Below are positions 8,670 through 17,825 of a stretch of 40,069 nt of DNA, piece by piece. The notes below the pieces were generated by a model. That model saw only the letters and a program-made list of their open reading frames with translations. It did no database searches and was not told the origin of the DNA. The position numbers and the translations under genes are program-made. This stretch comes from Bdellovibrionales bacterium (lineage in GTDB: Bacteria > Bdellovibrionota > Bdellovibrionia > Bdellovibrionales > JAGQZY01): assembly GCA_019750295.1 (NCBI GenBank), contig JAIEOS010000052.1, positions 1 through 40,069 on the forward strand, read 5' to 3'. The stretch's first letter is position 1; every line of letters starts with the position of its first letter.

Positions 8670-9140
8670 TCACGAGGAAGATCTCTTCCTCCTCAATTTG
8701 AGAAACAGCTTTTTAAAAGCGTAATAGCAGCCATAGCCAAAGATGGGAGCGGTAAGAGCCCATGCGAAGACGGCAGCGAGAACAGCCGTGCTATATTGCA
8801 CAACGAACTGTCGAGGGTCGTTGGAAAAGTGTTCTAAAATGAGATCGGGCCTCAACGGGATATGTTCCATTCCCAAAAGAAATTCTCCAGAGTAAATAAA
8901 AACAGGAATCATAAGAAGATGAACCGGCCACATGAGCTGGTTGACCAACTGAAGTGTGGGTTGATTGAGTTCAAAAAATAAACTGAAGATCAGGCTAAGT
9001 ATTGTGCAAAAGCCCAGGACGGGGAAAGAGCCGCAGATGACTCCCATAGTGCAACTCAATGCCAACCCTTGGGGAGATGTTCCTTTTTTGAGCTGATCGA
9101 GCAGAAACTCTTGAGCGCGGCGGGCGTAGTGAATAAGCAT
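8670..9140 (-). CDS. DUF2062 integral membrane protein
   Basis: This 156-residue protein has an opening amphipathic segment, then the DUF2062-type region GTSPQGLALSCTMGVICGSF and PVLGFCTILSLIFSLFF. Two more membrane segments follow, and the tail is very basic (KKLFLKLRRKRSSS). The function of DUF2062 is not known; the domain often sits with glycosyltransferases or in small envelope proteins. Just upstream, TAAGAT ends six bases before the ATG and there is no ribosome site, so its message may be leaderless. The 127-base gap between it and the next gene, at 8543-8669, holds nothing clear except room for the promoter of the downstream unit. Confidence 0.75.
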   Translation of the reverse strand: MLIHYARRAQEFLLDQLKKGTSPQGLALSCTMGVICGSFPVLGFCTILSLIFSLFFELNQPTLQLVNQLMWPVHLLMIPVFIYSGEFLLGMEHIPLRPDLILEHFSNDPRQFVVQYSTAVLAAVFAWALTAPIFGYGCYYAFKKLFLKLRRKRSSS

Positions 9141-9185
9141 GATTGAATCTTACGTGAATCTTTTGTCGCAATAAAGATAAATCTG

Positions 9186-9635
9186 TCAATCATCCCGGGC
9201 GATAGGACATTCAATCGTTGCGGTCATCAGAATGTGATTTTCAATCTCTTCGATGGGAGTTTCCGCGGGAAGAACCACTCCTTTGGCGATGACGCTTCTA
9301 TTTTTCTCGAAACACTCCAGGCCCTTTTTGAGCTCGTTATCACTCAGCATCAGAGTGAATCGAGGAGCGAGGCACGATACAGGAGTCTCAGTGGTATTGT
9401 TATAAATAAAAATATCGAAGTGATGTGACTCTAAAACCAGTAAAACCGAGCGCATTTCGGGAGGCAGGTTTTCGCCTATACCCTCAAGCATTTTATTTTT
9501 TCTTAGAAGTCCGGCGACTTGAATGACGGATCCATAGGCGAAGTCCGTCGTTTTATCAGTGATGCGGCAAGAAAATCCTGCATAACAATTGGCACTTAAT
9601 GAAAGAATTACCAGCACGAGCATCAAAGGACGCAT
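9186..9635 (-). CDS. Secreted hypothetical protein
   Basis: This 149-residue protein has a clear signal peptide (RPLMLVLVILSLSANCYAG, cleavage likely after CYA). The mature part has four cysteines (FSCRI, VSCLAP, LECFEK, IECPIA), which may form disulfides in the periplasm. AGGAGA sits 7 bases before the ATG, a good ribosome site. No family was recognised. It lies downstream of the manganese exporter gene on the same strand, separated by a hairpin. Confidence 0.7.
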   Translation of the reverse strand: MRPLMLVLVILSLSANCYAGFSCRITDKTTDFAYGSVIQVAGLLRKNKMLEGIGENLPPEMRSVLLVLESHHFDIFIYNNTTETPVSCLAPRFTLMLSDNELKKGLECFEKNRSVIAKGVVLPAETPIEEIENHILMTATIECPIARDD

Positions 9636-9654
9636 TTGAGATCTCCTAATAGCG

Positions 9655-9678
9655 AATACTTCTCAAATGAGCAGTATT
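9655..9678 (-). other. Intergenic hairpin
   Basis: AATACT and CTC pair with GAG and AGTATT around a 4-base loop, with one T/C mismatch. It lies between the manganese exporter stop and the ribosome site of the next gene. No U-run follows, so it may protect an mRNA end or attenuate rather than terminate. Confidence 0.4.
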
Positions 9679-9687
9679 TATGCCAGT

Positions 9688-10248
9688 TCAGCGGTACAAG
9701 AGAATGCCCACACCAAAGAGCACGAAGGCCACGCTGGCGGCACGACGAATCCAATCCATCGGAAGCCGTTTCAGGAGGCTTTTGCCGAGGAAGACAGCTA
9801 GGGCGTTTGCGGCGATCATCCCCAACGTCGTCCCTAGGGTCACAAATAAAAGAGAAGCGTACTGAGCTCCCAGGGCTATGGTGACAAGCTGGGTTTTATC
9901 CCCCATCTCTGCAAAAAAGAAGAGAAGCGTCGTGGTGAAGAACACACTGGAGGTTTTCGCCGGACGAACTTCACCTTCTTTGTCGGGAACTAAAACCCAC
10001 ACCGCAAAAATAAAAAATGTCATTGCGAGAATCCACTTTAACATCTCTCGGTCCACTGTTGTGGCGAGCCAGCCCCCAAAGCCCGCAGCGAGTGCGTGAT
10101 TGAGAATTGTTGCGACAAAGACACCGCTGAGAATTGTCCAAGGTTTATTGTAGCGAGCGACAAGAATCAGCGACAGGAGCTGAGTTTTATCTCCCATTTC
10201 TCCAACAAAAACCAATGCGAATGAGGACAGAAGGGCTTCCATGCGCAC
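9688..10248 (-). CDS. UPF0016/GDT1-family cation (Mn2+) exporter
   Basis: This 186-residue inner-membrane protein consists of two homologous halves, each with the family signature E-M-G-D-K-T (residues 17-22 and 114-119). These acidic motifs form the ion path in GDT1/TMEM165-type proteins, which export manganese in bacteria. Six hydrophobic segments are visible. AGGGTG precedes the ATG; a second ATG two codons later is possible. Only 27 bases separate it from the regulator upstream, so no yybP-ykoY riboswitch fits there. The regulator and exporter may be co-transcribed. Confidence 0.9.
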   Translation of the reverse strand: MRMEALLSSFALVFVGEMGDKTQLLSLILVARYNKPWTILSGVFVATILNHALAAGFGGWLATTVDREMLKWILAMTFFIFAVWVLVPDKEGEVRPAKTSSVFFTTTLLFFFAEMGDKTQLVTIALGAQYASLLFVTLGTTLGMIAANALAVFLGKSLLKRLPMDWIRRAASVAFVLFGVGILLYR

Positions 10249-10275
10249 ACCCTAACACGAAAGGGTGCGTGACGT

Positions 10276-11034
10276 TTATTTTTCTTTGATAGCCTTGGGC
10301 CAGTCGAGCAATGGAAAAAGTTGCACGTTCAGCTGAAAAACCTGATCCAATTCTCCCTCGGACATGTCAGCGGAAAGTCGATTTAGAAAATTTCGGATTT
10401 CTCTTTTGCCGTGTTCAATTTTGCTCGTATTTGCGGGAAAAGTAATGCTCGTAAAATCTCTTTGATCCACATGAATCTCGTTTAAGGCGTGACTTGCAAC
10501 AACTAAGTTGTTTTGGTGCCGTTCCATCAGCATGGGTGAGGATTCGTTGTCGGTGGTCGTAAAGATCTTATGAAGCGTTTCGTAGGTGTTATCACTTTGC
10601 TTAAGAATATAATTTTTTTGAGCCAAATGATTTAACGCGGACGACACACTCTCCTGCGCGACGCCGAGTCGCTGGGAAATCTCCTCCGCCGTTTTTGGAG
10701 GAGAATCTATTTCAAGAACAGATAATATCGCATAGTAAATCCAGTTGACCGCGATTTCTCTCGAACCTTCATCGAGTTTCATTTTTTGAGATTCGCCATT
10801 GGAGCTCATCTCTCCAAGGAGTGCTGCTTTTTCCTCGGTCGATAGATCCAAGAAATCGATAATTTTTTTTGCCGTTTTTGTCGTGATCGTTCTTTTGCCG
10901 TTCATGATTTCGGAAAGAGCTCCAGAACTTAAACCGATAATGGAGGCGATATCGCGGCGAGAAACGTCTTTCGTTTTTTGTGTCGCATCCAGGAGCTTTT
11001 TGCTCAAGAGACGACGGACTTTAATTTTCCACAT
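10276..11034 (-). CDS. TIGR02147 / DUF4423 family transcriptional regulator
   Basis: This 252-residue protein has an N-terminal Cro/CI-type helix-turn-helix (SRRDIASIIGLSSGALSEIM, residues about 25-45). A second winged-helix-like part follows at about 90-150 (TAEEISQRLGVAQESVSSAL). The layout matches the DUF4423/TIGR02147 proteins that are abundant in Bdellovibrio and Fibrobacter. Targets are unknown. It lies directly upstream of the manganese exporter on the same strand, and a self-regulated pair is possible. There is no ribosome site; a -10-like TATTCT ends six bases before the ATG. Confidence 0.8.
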   Translation of the reverse strand: MWKIKVRRLLSKKLLDATQKTKDVSRRDIASIIGLSSGALSEIMNGKRTITTKTAKKIIDFLDLSTEEKAALLGEMSSNGESQKMKLDEGSREIAVNWIYYAILSVLEIDSPPKTAEEISQRLGVAQESVSSALNHLAQKNYILKQSDNTYETLHKIFTTTDNESSPMLMERHQNNLVVASHALNEIHVDQRDFTSITFPANTSKIEHGKREIRNFLNRLSADMSEGELDQVFQLNVQLFPLLDWPKAIKEK

Positions 11035-11040
11035 GAGAGG

Positions 11041-11069
11041 AGAATAGCGAAAGAGTTCGGAAAATACAA
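11041..11069 (-). promoter_or_regulatory. Candidate leaderless promoter of the DUF4423 regulator
   Basis: On the minus strand TTGTAT (11069-11064) and TATTCT (11046-11041) are separated by 17 bases. Six bases then lead to the ATG at 11034, so the start codon would be the first transcribed triplet. Confidence 0.4.
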
Positions 11070-11123
11070 TTGTGGAATTTGCTCCAGATATGTCTGGAAC
11101 TTTGTTGGAAAAAGACGTGGAAA

Positions 11124-12080
11124 TTAGCTGTCGGAAGATACGATTTTATCAAATGCGAGTTGAGCGCGCTGATGAAAACGGCGAAATTTTTCAGATCGGT
11201 TGGACCATTTGTTAAGTGCGGACATCGCTATGGGACTTCGGAGAAACCACAATAAAATCACTCCCAATGCGAGCGGTCTCAGTGCCAACAACAGCGTTGA
11301 ACTCCAATTTCCCTCTCGAAAATAATAGAAAAAAATCATCATGATAAACGTTAAGAGAAACAAAGGTCGAAAGAAGGATCTTAAAACAACTCCCATAAAA
11401 GAATCGTTCCTCTTTTTTTGGAGCGGTCGGTGAGCGCGGCCGATGATGAAGGGGTTGGTGTTGCGGTAATGCATCACTAGTATCGGAATAAGCATCGCTA
11501 TGCAGAGTTTGACGGCGATGAGACCGATAAAAACTGAAAGTAAAAGATCAGGAGCCCAAGGCCATTCCGACTCCAACTTCCCTTTGTAAAATAGGAGAAT
11601 GTTATAAAAATCGAAGCCATAGATGAGAAGTAGGGTCACCAGCGGCTGAAGGAATGCCCAAAGCGAAAGCAAAATCATACCGAGCCCACAGCCCAAGAGG
11701 TTTCTGCCGAAAGTCGCAACGCCGAGCCAATAAAGCCATCCCTGAGTGGTGATCGATATCATCGGGCCCAACTTATTCCCTATCGGAGATAAAGACTTCA
11801 TCACTGCAGAAATACCTGAGATTTCAAAAACGGCGGCGGTCTCAAGACAATCCTTGAGTAGGGCATGCGTTAGAAAATATCCTTGATTGAGAGACATAAA
11901 GTGGCCACCCAGTGGGATATGAAAGGCTTGGAGGAGGGAACCTAACCCCACTTCGGCCAGTGAAAGTTGTGCTGCTCGGTCCACCACGACAAGAGATGAC
12001 GGGGCTTGGATCACTTGTGGTGGAGCAGCTCGCTGCGTGTCATTAACCCTGGTGTTTACGACCGAATTCATATTTGACAT
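11124..12080 (-). CDS. Multi-span membrane protein of unknown function
   Basis: This 318-residue protein has a soluble N-terminal stretch of about 60 residues and several long hydrophobic helices (for example LGMILLSLWAFLQPLVTLLL, DLLLSVFIGLIAVKLCIAML and LLLALRPLALGVILLWFL). A basic loop (RAHRPLQKKRNDS) lies between helices. The C-terminus is basic and probably cytoplasmic. No family was recognised. Its 5' end is divergent from xdhC, and the -35-like box of that gene lies over its first codons. There is no clear ribosome site, and a second ATG three codons in is possible. Confidence 0.65.
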   Translation of the reverse strand: MSNMNSVVNTRVNDTQRAAPPQVIQAPSSLVVVDRAAQLSLAEVGLGSLLQAFHIPLGGHFMSLNQGYFLTHALLKDCLETAAVFEISGISAVMKSLSPIGNKLGPMISITTQGWLYWLGVATFGRNLLGCGLGMILLSLWAFLQPLVTLLLIYGFDFYNILLFYKGKLESEWPWAPDLLLSVFIGLIAVKLCIAMLIPILVMHYRNTNPFIIGRAHRPLQKKRNDSFMGVVLRSFFRPLFLLTFIMMIFFYYFREGNWSSTLLLALRPLALGVILLWFLRSPIAMSALNKWSNRSEKFRRFHQRAQLAFDKIVSSDS

Positions 12081-12101
12081 AATTCAAAAGGTTTATGAAA
12101 T
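12074..12101 (+). promoter_or_regulatory. Possible xdhC promoter
   Basis: A perfect TTGACA at 12074-12079 is followed after 16 bases by TGAAAT (four of six). It overlaps the start of the divergent membrane protein gene, so the two promoters would share this stretch. Confidence 0.35.
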
Positions 12102-12117
12102 CTGCAAGGGAATAAAA

Positions 12118-13014
12118 ATGAAAGATCTTATCACCCAAGCTCATTATATCAAAAATCACCGGGGCCGCTCGATCATCGTCGGCACGATTTCCCAAGTGAA
12201 AGGCTCCGCTTATCGTCGAGAAGGTGCGCGAAAAATATTTGATCTTGATTCAAAGTTCACTGTCGGGCTTCTGAGTGGTGGGTGTCTCGAAGGTCAAGTG
12301 GATCAAGACGTCTTCTCGATGCAAACTTTCCCGCAAGTTCGGGTTTATGATACGAGTGAAATCGAAGATCGCTTTTTTGGTTTTCAAAAGGGTTGCCAAG
12401 GCCAGCTCACCATTCGCTTTGATAAAGTGGATTGGAATTCGGAGAATATCTTAGAGAGGTATCTCGGATTTTCTGAAAACCCTCACTTTCCTCCAGTGGT
12501 GACTAACGTCGACGGACAGTCGGAAATTTTAACACGTCCTTTTAAGCTTTTTATATTCGGTGCACGCGGTGGTGCCGTAAGTATGATGGAGTTTGCACGA
12601 ACGCTGGGTTGGACGGTTTTTGTGAATGATTATCGCAAAGATCTGGTGGAGGCATTTCAGCACCCTGACGATGTCGAAGTTCGATCGGTCCAAACGCAAA
12701 ACATTTTTTTAGATTTACCTTTAGATGAAAGATCTGCGGTCGTATGCATGACTCATAACTATGAGTTTGATCTCGAACTTCTTCGCCAGGCACAAAATCT
12801 GCCGCTGGCGTATCTCGGAATCATAGGCTCTGGCAAAAGATTCGAACTTTTAAAGGCCGATTTAAAATCAATCCATTCAGTTGAGCTGAGCTCCGAAACT
12901 TTGTCTCGAATTCACTCTCCGGCCGGAGAAAAGCTGACTCGATCGGCGTCGCCAGAGGTCATCTCGCTTTCGGTGATTTATCAAATTCAAACTGTGTTGA
13001 GTCAGCCCTCATGA
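12118..13014 (+). CDS. xdhC: XdhC-family molybdenum cofactor insertion/sulfuration protein
   Basis: This 298-residue protein has both parts of the XdhC/CoxI family. The N-terminal domain carries SGGCLEGQV, with a Cys at 56. The C-terminal Rossmann-like domain carries FGARGGAVSM, then MTHNYEFDLELL, LGIIGSGKR and RIHSPAGE. XdhC binds the molybdenum cofactor and helps load it into xanthine-dehydrogenase-type enzymes. The chosen ATG follows AAGGGA; the frame extends upstream to 12037, but that part overlaps the divergent gene. It overlaps the next gene by 4 bases (ATGA). No molybdoenzyme gene lies in the window. Confidence 0.88.
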   Translation: MKDLITQAHYIKNHRGRSIIVGTISQVKGSAYRREGARKIFDLDSKFTVGLLSGGCLEGQVDQDVFSMQTFPQVRVYDTSEIEDRFFGFQKGCQGQLTIRFDKVDWNSENILERYLGFSENPHFPPVVTNVDGQSEILTRPFKLFIFGARGGAVSMMEFARTLGWTVFVNDYRKDLVEAFQHPDDVEVRSVQTQNIFLDLPLDERSAVVCMTHNYEFDLELLRQAQNLPLAYLGIIGSGKRFELLKADLKSIHSVELSSETLSRIHSPAGEKLTRSASPEVISLSVIYQIQTVLSQPS

Positions 13015-13613
13015 TCGTCGGTTTAGTTCTTGCTGCGGGAGAATCACAAAGATTTGGTCGACCCAAACAACTCGAGATATTCCGGGGTCGCACGTTTTTG
13101 GAAATCGCCATCGACAATGTCCGGGCGGGAAGTGACCGCTGCTATGTGGCCTTAGGGGCTGAGACCGAAGCGTCTTCGGATATTTGCCAAATGAAAAATT
13201 CAGAGGTGATTCATGTGCCAGGTTGGTTGAAAGGTCAGCGACAAACTCTCAAGTCGGCTTTGCAGTTTATATTTGAGCGTCACGACAAAGTGCGGGGGAT
13301 CTTGGTGGGACTTTGCGATCAGATTTTACTCGAGCCAGATCATTACCAACAGCTCAGGATCGAATTTCAGAAAAGTCAAAAAACCATCGCGACGGAATGG
13401 AGCGAAAACTCTAAAATCGTTCACGGCGCACCCATTCTATGGAAGGCCGAGGATCTTCAGCTGATTTTTGCAAAAGAAACGAATGATTCGGGAGGGCAAG
13501 AGCTTTTGCAATCCGTGCCTTATGCGACATTAAATAACACGATGGGGATCCTTGACGTCGACCGTCCCAGTGACTTACTCGTAGCGCAGAGCTTCGATCG
13601 GATGAAGTCGTGA
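13011..13613 (+). CDS. mocA: MobA-like nucleotidyltransferase, probable molybdenum cofactor cytidylyltransferase
   Basis: This 200-residue protein begins with the nucleotide-binding motif LAAGESQRFGRPKQL (residues 7-21). Later come VGLCDQ at the metal-binding position, HGAPILW, and DVDRPSDL near the end, all in the order seen in MocA/MobA-like enzymes. Such enzymes join CTP or GTP to molybdopterin. Coupling to xdhC by a 4-base overlap favours the MocA (CTP) role. The 3' end overlaps the convergent macB-like gene by 39 bases. The usual Pro after the DQ motif is replaced by Ile. Confidence 0.8.
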   Translation: MIVGLVLAAGESQRFGRPKQLEIFRGRTFLEIAIDNVRAGSDRCYVALGAETEASSDICQMKNSEVIHVPGWLKGQRQTLKSALQFIFERHDKVRGILVGLCDQILLEPDHYQQLRIEFQKSQKTIATEWSENSKIVHGAPILWKAEDLQLIFAKETNDSGGQELLQSVPYATLNNTMGILDVDRPSDLLVAQSFDRMKS

Positions 13614-15506
13614 GGCTTTCACTGCCGGATAAATTCCAAAAACCACACCGATCAACGCCGAGAAGAAAAACGAAAGAAGTACTGAGGATAAGGATACAGA
13701 GGTCACCCATCCAATAAGTAATGAAAGCGTCACCGTGATTCCCCAGCCTAGGAGAATGCCAAGGAGTCCTCCTACGGCGCTGACCACCACCGACTCCGCT
13801 AAAAACTGAAAGGTAATGTCTCTACGTCTTGCGCCGATGGCTTTTCGCAGGCCAATCTCCTTGGTTCGTTCCGTTACGGAGACAAGCATGATGTTCATAA
13901 TCCCAATTCCACCGACGAGCAGGGAGATCGCGGCAATCATCGCCAGGAGCGAAGACATGGTGCTGCTACTTTGAGTCAGTGCTTTTTGGATGTCTGCCAT
14001 ATTCCGAATTTCAAAAGCGTTTTCTTGCATCGACAGCGGGATATTTTTGGATCGGTTCACGTAACTGAGGATTTCGTCCTCGATGTCCTCCATCGGTAAT
14101 CCCTCTTGAACTTGGATATCGGCGGAGTCCACAAATTCCTTTCCGAGAAGTCTTCGCATCGCGGTGACCACCGGAATGAGAATCACATCATCTTGATCCC
14201 GCCAGCCATTTGCTCCTTTTTCGGGGAGAATTCCAATCACTTGAAAACTGATCTTATTGATCTTAATCATCTCCCCTAAAGGATTAGTTTCGCCGAAGAG
14301 TTCGCGGACTATGGTGGTGCCGATGACGGCGACGCGAGCTCGCTGTCGATTTTCGTCCTCACTAAAAAACCGACCGCGCTCGGGCTTAGAGGCGCGCATT
14401 TCGGAATACGTTGAGGAGACTCCTTGCACTTGAGTGTTCCAATTTTTATTCAGATAGGTCACTTGCACGCGACCATTGACGTTGGCGGAGACCTGCGCGA
14501 TGCCTGGAATTTTGGCTTTGACGGCGTCCACGTCCTCAAGGCTCAGGCGGGCGGTGGCTCCTGATTCCTGGGCGACCCCTCCCATTCGTAAAGAGCCGGC
14601 TCGCAACACTAAAAGATTTGTACCCAGGGAGGAAAGTTCACTTTCGATCGACTTTTGAGCCCCGCGTCCCAGCGCCAACATTGCGACAACGGCGGCCACT
14701 CCGATCAGTATTCCTAACATCGAAAGTCCCGTTCGTATTTTGTTTCCGAGAAGGGTTTTAAATCCTTCGCGAAAATGCTCCACGAGTTCGTTCTTATTTT
14801 CCACGGGGAGTTCGACAGTGGAGTTTTTGTTAGGTGAGGGCGCCTCTTTGCGCTCGTCGGATTGAATCACACCGTCGCGCACGCGAATTAATCTTTTGGC
14901 CTGTTGCCCGATGTCTTCCTCGTGAGTCACCATGATGATCGTGATTCCGCTGGCATTAAGATCTTTGAGGATCTGCAAAATCTCTTTTTCGCTTTTAGAG
15001 TCTAAATTTCCTGTGGGTTCATCCGCCAGAATAATTCGTGGGGAATTGATCAGGGCTCGCGCGATGGCGACCCGCTGCTGTTGCCCCCCGGAAAGTTCGT
15101 TGGGACGGTGACCCCCGCGAGTTCCCAAACCGACCTTATCTAATAAGATCTGGGACTGATCGTCCTTTTTCTGAGAATAAAGCAAGGGGAGTGCAATGTT
15201 TTGCTGAGCGCTCATTCGTGGCAATAAATTAAACTGCTGGAAAATAAATCCAATCTCTTCACGGCGGAGAGTTGCCAATTCATCTTCGCTCAATTGGGAG
15301 ACTTCTCGCCCGTTCAGCTTGTAAGATCCCGCCGATGGAATATCCAAAAGGCCTAAGATATGGGCGAGAGTCGACTTGCCACTTCCTGAGGGGCCCATGA
15401 TCGCTACAAAGTCGCCGTCCTCAATCGTGAGTGATACACCGTTCAGCGCGTGAACGATGTTGTCTCCCATTTTGTATGTCTTACGAATGTTTTTGATTTC
15501 GATCAT
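13575..15506 (-). CDS. macB: MacB-type ABC transporter, ATPase fused to permease
   Basis: This 643-residue protein is close to the usual MacB length. The N-terminal ATPase has Walker [11 protein letters not shown]-loop IFQQFNLLP, signature LSGGQQQR, and Walker [13 protein letters not shown] linker leads to the first membrane helix ([20 protein letters not shown]), a large periplasmic domain, and three C-terminal helices with the FtsX-like region [19 protein letters not shown]. It powers export from the periplasm through an outer-membrane channel. It overlaps the adaptor gene by 4 bases and ends convergent with mocA. Substrates could be peptides, lipids or drugs and cannot be read from the sequence. 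Confidence 0.9.
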   Translation of the reverse strand: MIEIKNIRKTYKMGDNIVHALNGVSLTIEDGDFVAIMGPSGSGKSTLAHILGLLDIPSAGSYKLNGREVSQLSEDELATLRREEIGFIFQQFNLLPRMSAQQNIALPLLYSQKKDDQSQILLDKVGLGTRGGHRPNELSGGQQQRVAIARALINSPRIILADEPTGNLDSKSEKEILQILKDLNASGITIIMVTHEEDIGQQAKRLIRVRDGVIQSDERKEAPSPNKNSTVELPVENKNELVEHFREGFKTLLGNKIRTGLSMLGILIGVAAVVAMLALGRGAQKSIESELSSLGTNLLVLRAGSLRMGGVAQESGATARLSLEDVDAVKAKIPGIAQVSANVNGRVQVTYLNKNWNTQVQGVSSTYSEMRASKPERGRFFSEDENRQRARVAVIGTTIVRELFGETNPLGEMIKINKISFQVIGILPEKGANGWRDQDDVILIPVVTAMRRLLGKEFVDSADIQVQEGLPMEDIEDEILSYVNRSKNIPLSMQENAFEIRNMADIQKALTQSSSTMSSLLAMIAAISLLVGGIGIMNIMLVSVTERTKEIGLRKAIGARRRDITFQFLAESVVVSAVGGLLGILLGWGITVTLSLLIGWVTSVSLSSVLLSFFFSALIGVVFGIYPAVKASRLHPIEALRYE

Positions 15507-16447
15507 TTTTTGCGACGACCACCCATGCGCTGCGGAGAGAAGGGATTGCTATTTTTACTCTTTTCAGAGGATTCCTGAACGATGGCCAGGACGCGGTCTC
15601 CCGTATTGAGTCCACTCACGATTTCGATTTTTTTTCCGTCGCTGATCCCAGTTTCGATGTCTTTTTCGAGAGGTTGGCCGTCGGTCCCTGGCACTAGAAC
15701 TTTAGGCGTTTTTGCCGAAGTGTCGATCACGTCCACTGGAAGAGTAGGAATATTCTCTTTCACCTCTAAAAGAAACGTCACGTTGGCTGTCATTCCACTG
15801 CGCATAAAGTCCGGTGTTTGATCGGGAACAACATCGACTTGGTAAGTGGTGACATTATTCGTTGTTTTTGCCTCAAACGCGATTTGATCCACGTGGCCTT
15901 CGATTTTTTCTTTCGCGTAGGCATCGAGAACGATAACGGCCCTTTGCTTGAGTTTCACTTGCGCCATGTCGGTCTCGTCGACTTGGGCTTTGACGGTGAG
16001 TTTATCCGAAAGAACCATGATCGCATCCGCATTTGTAAATGTTTGCCCGGGCTCAACGCTTCTTAAAATCACAGTGCCGTGAATGGGCGAGATCACCGGT
16101 GTCGGACGATACATATCTTCCCAACGTCGAACTTCAGCGGCGCCCTGAGCGCGAGCGGCATCCAGCATGGCGGCGCGCTCGGTAGAACTCATCCAGGCTA
16201 AGATTTGCCCTTTGCGAACCGCTTGACCTTCGACAACAAGAACGTCTTCCACGCGACCGGCGATGGGTGGTTTGATTTCCAAACGATTTTTGGGCTGAAC
16301 TGTGCCGCTGGTCAATATCTTCACTTCGATGGTCCCTTGTTCCACGTCCACCGGGCGATAGGACACTGTCGCGCCCCGTTTTTTATAAAAGAAGTATCCA
16401 GTCGCACCGATCACAGCGACGAGCAGAAAACCAATCCAGTACTTCAT
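15503..16447 (-). CDS. macA: MacA-type periplasmic adaptor (HlyD/RND family)
   Basis: This 314-residue protein has an N-terminal membrane anchor (MKYWIGFLLVAVIGATGYFF), a lipoyl half-motif (IKPPIAGRVEDVLVVEGQ), a helical part, the second lipoyl half (SPIHGTVILRSVEPGQTF), and beta-barrel and membrane-proximal domains. The helical hairpin between the two lipoyl halves is very short, about 30 residues, where E. coli MacA has a long coiled hairpin that contacts TolC. The ATG at 16447 follows GGAG and overlaps the TolC-like stop; the frame is open 11 codons further upstream inside that gene. The C-terminus is rich in Lys and Arg (MGGRRKK). Confidence 0.88.
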   Translation of the reverse strand: MKYWIGFLLVAVIGATGYFFYKKRGATVSYRPVDVEQGTIEVKILTSGTVQPKNRLEIKPPIAGRVEDVLVVEGQAVRKGQILAWMSSTERAAMLDAARAQGAAEVRRWEDMYRPTPVISPIHGTVILRSVEPGQTFTNADAIMVLSDKLTVKAQVDETDMAQVKLKQRAVIVLDAYAKEKIEGHVDQIAFEAKTTNNVTTYQVDVVPDQTPDFMRSGMTANVTFLLEVKENIPTLPVDVIDTSAKTPKVLVPGTDGQPLEKDIETGISDGKKIEIVSGLNTGDRVLAIVQESSEKSKNSNPFSPQRMGGRRKK

Positions 16448-17718
16448 GGGAGAACTCCTTTTCCTAAAGCCTGCTCCCAAGAAGCTTCGGCTAAAATACG
16501 ATCACGGCGACTTTGCAGATAGGTTTTTTGCCGAGTGATAAGATCGTTTTCAATGACATCCCAATCTTCAAACGTCATCAATCCGTTGTTGTAGCGTTTG
16601 CGAGCAATTTCTGCACGAGTTTGTGCAGCGTTCTTAAAGCTTTCATCCACTTTAAATTTGACGACGGCCTGCTGGTAATTGGCGAAGGCTTGTTCTAGCT
16701 TAGACACAACATCTCGGCGAAGATTCACCCGGGTTAAGCGGGCCGAGGATTCGGCGGCCAGTGCGCTTCGAGTGGTGTTGTAATCCCGTCCCCCCATAAA
16801 AAGAGGATAGGAGAGTACAACTCCAAAGGCCCATCGATCTCTTTGCTCGGGAAAGAATTCAGTGTCGAGCTTTCCAAGCGTTCCACTCAAGTTGAGTGCT
16901 GGTAAAAATTGAGATCGCGCCACCGTGACAGCGGCGGCGGCTCCTTCCTCGCGGGCTTCGGACTGCCGATACTCCGGAACACTTTGCGCGAGTTCGCCAA
17001 AGTTGGGTCGAACTCTCTCGGGAGAGTCGCCGGGGATGTCATCGATCGCCATGAGTTCTTCGCTTTCGTCGCGGCCTAATGTTCGAGCGAGCTGAGCCGA
17101 AGACACCAATTGGTTATTGTAGGCTTGGAGATCATCGTAGCGAGCTTGCTCGGCATAGGCGCGTGAGAGCAGGACTGAGCCCTTGTTTTCGCGCCCGCTT
17201 TCAAAGCGTAAATCCACTAATCGCAAGTTCTCCTCACGCCGCCGAATGATTTCCTGAGTGAGTTTTTTATAAGCAATGGCGTAGCGAAGATTTTCGTAAG
17301 CCGACTTAAGGTCGTAACTGACTTTGGCTTTAGTGATTTGGGCGTTGAGGGCCGAAACACGAGTGTTGGCGTCGGCTTGCTCTCGTCGCCCCCAATCTTG
17401 AAACCCATTAAAAATATTCCAGTTCCCCGTCAGCGTGGCGCTGTAAAGGTTCGAACCGGAGGCATTATCGCCAAAACTCAATTGAGATTGGCCGCGATTT
17501 AAAGCCAGGTTGGCATTGATCTGAGGAAGAAAAGGACTGTAGGCCGCGCGCTCCGTGTAGCGGTTGGACCGCAAAGCTTCTTCCGCCGACTGCACTTCGG
17601 CATTGTTGCGCATGGTTTCGTTGATGGCCTCGTTCCAGGTGAGTGTCGACGAGGCGGCGTCGGCGTCGGTGGAGAACGTCAGCGCGAAAATAAAGGTCAA
17701 AATAGACAGGGTTGGCAT
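16444..17718 (-). CDS. TolC-family outer membrane channel protein
   Basis: This 424-residue protein has a signal peptide ending near DADA, then two long helical repeats of the OEP (TolC) family. Characteristic runs are PFLPQINANLALNRG in the first half and SQFLPALNLSGTLG with SYPLFMGG in the second. It forms the outer-membrane exit duct and is the first gene of the tolC-macA-macB-like operon. There is no ribosome site; TAACAT ends six bases before the ATG with a weak TCGCCA 17 bases further up, so the message may be leaderless. Confidence 0.9.
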   Translation of the reverse strand: MPTLSILTFIFALTFSTDADAASSTLTWNEAINETMRNNAEVQSAEEALRSNRYTERAAYSPFLPQINANLALNRGQSQLSFGDNASGSNLYSATLTGNWNIFNGFQDWGRREQADANTRVSALNAQITKAKVSYDLKSAYENLRYAIAYKKLTQEIIRRREENLRLVDLRFESGRENKGSVLLSRAYAEQARYDDLQAYNNQLVSSAQLARTLGRDESEELMAIDDIPGDSPERVRPNFGELAQSVPEYRQSEAREEGAAAAVTVARSQFLPALNLSGTLGKLDTEFFPEQRDRWAFGVVLSYPLFMGGRDYNTTRSALAAESSARLTRVNLRRDVVSKLEQAFANYQQAVVKFKVDESFKNAAQTRAEIARKRYNNGLMTFEDWDVIENDLITRQKTYLQSRRDRILAEASWEQALGKGVLP

Positions 17719-17825
17719 AGACCGATGTTAGCGTCGATCTATAAATTTGGCGAGAAACAAATGCTGAGACATCATGTTATCAGACTCTACAGCAATTGTT
17801 GAAAAATTATGGCAAAAAGAACCCG

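Noticed and set aside
10249-10275. Manganese riboswitch before the UPF0016 exporter
   Set aside because: Only 27 bases separate the genes, too few for a yybP-ykoY element.
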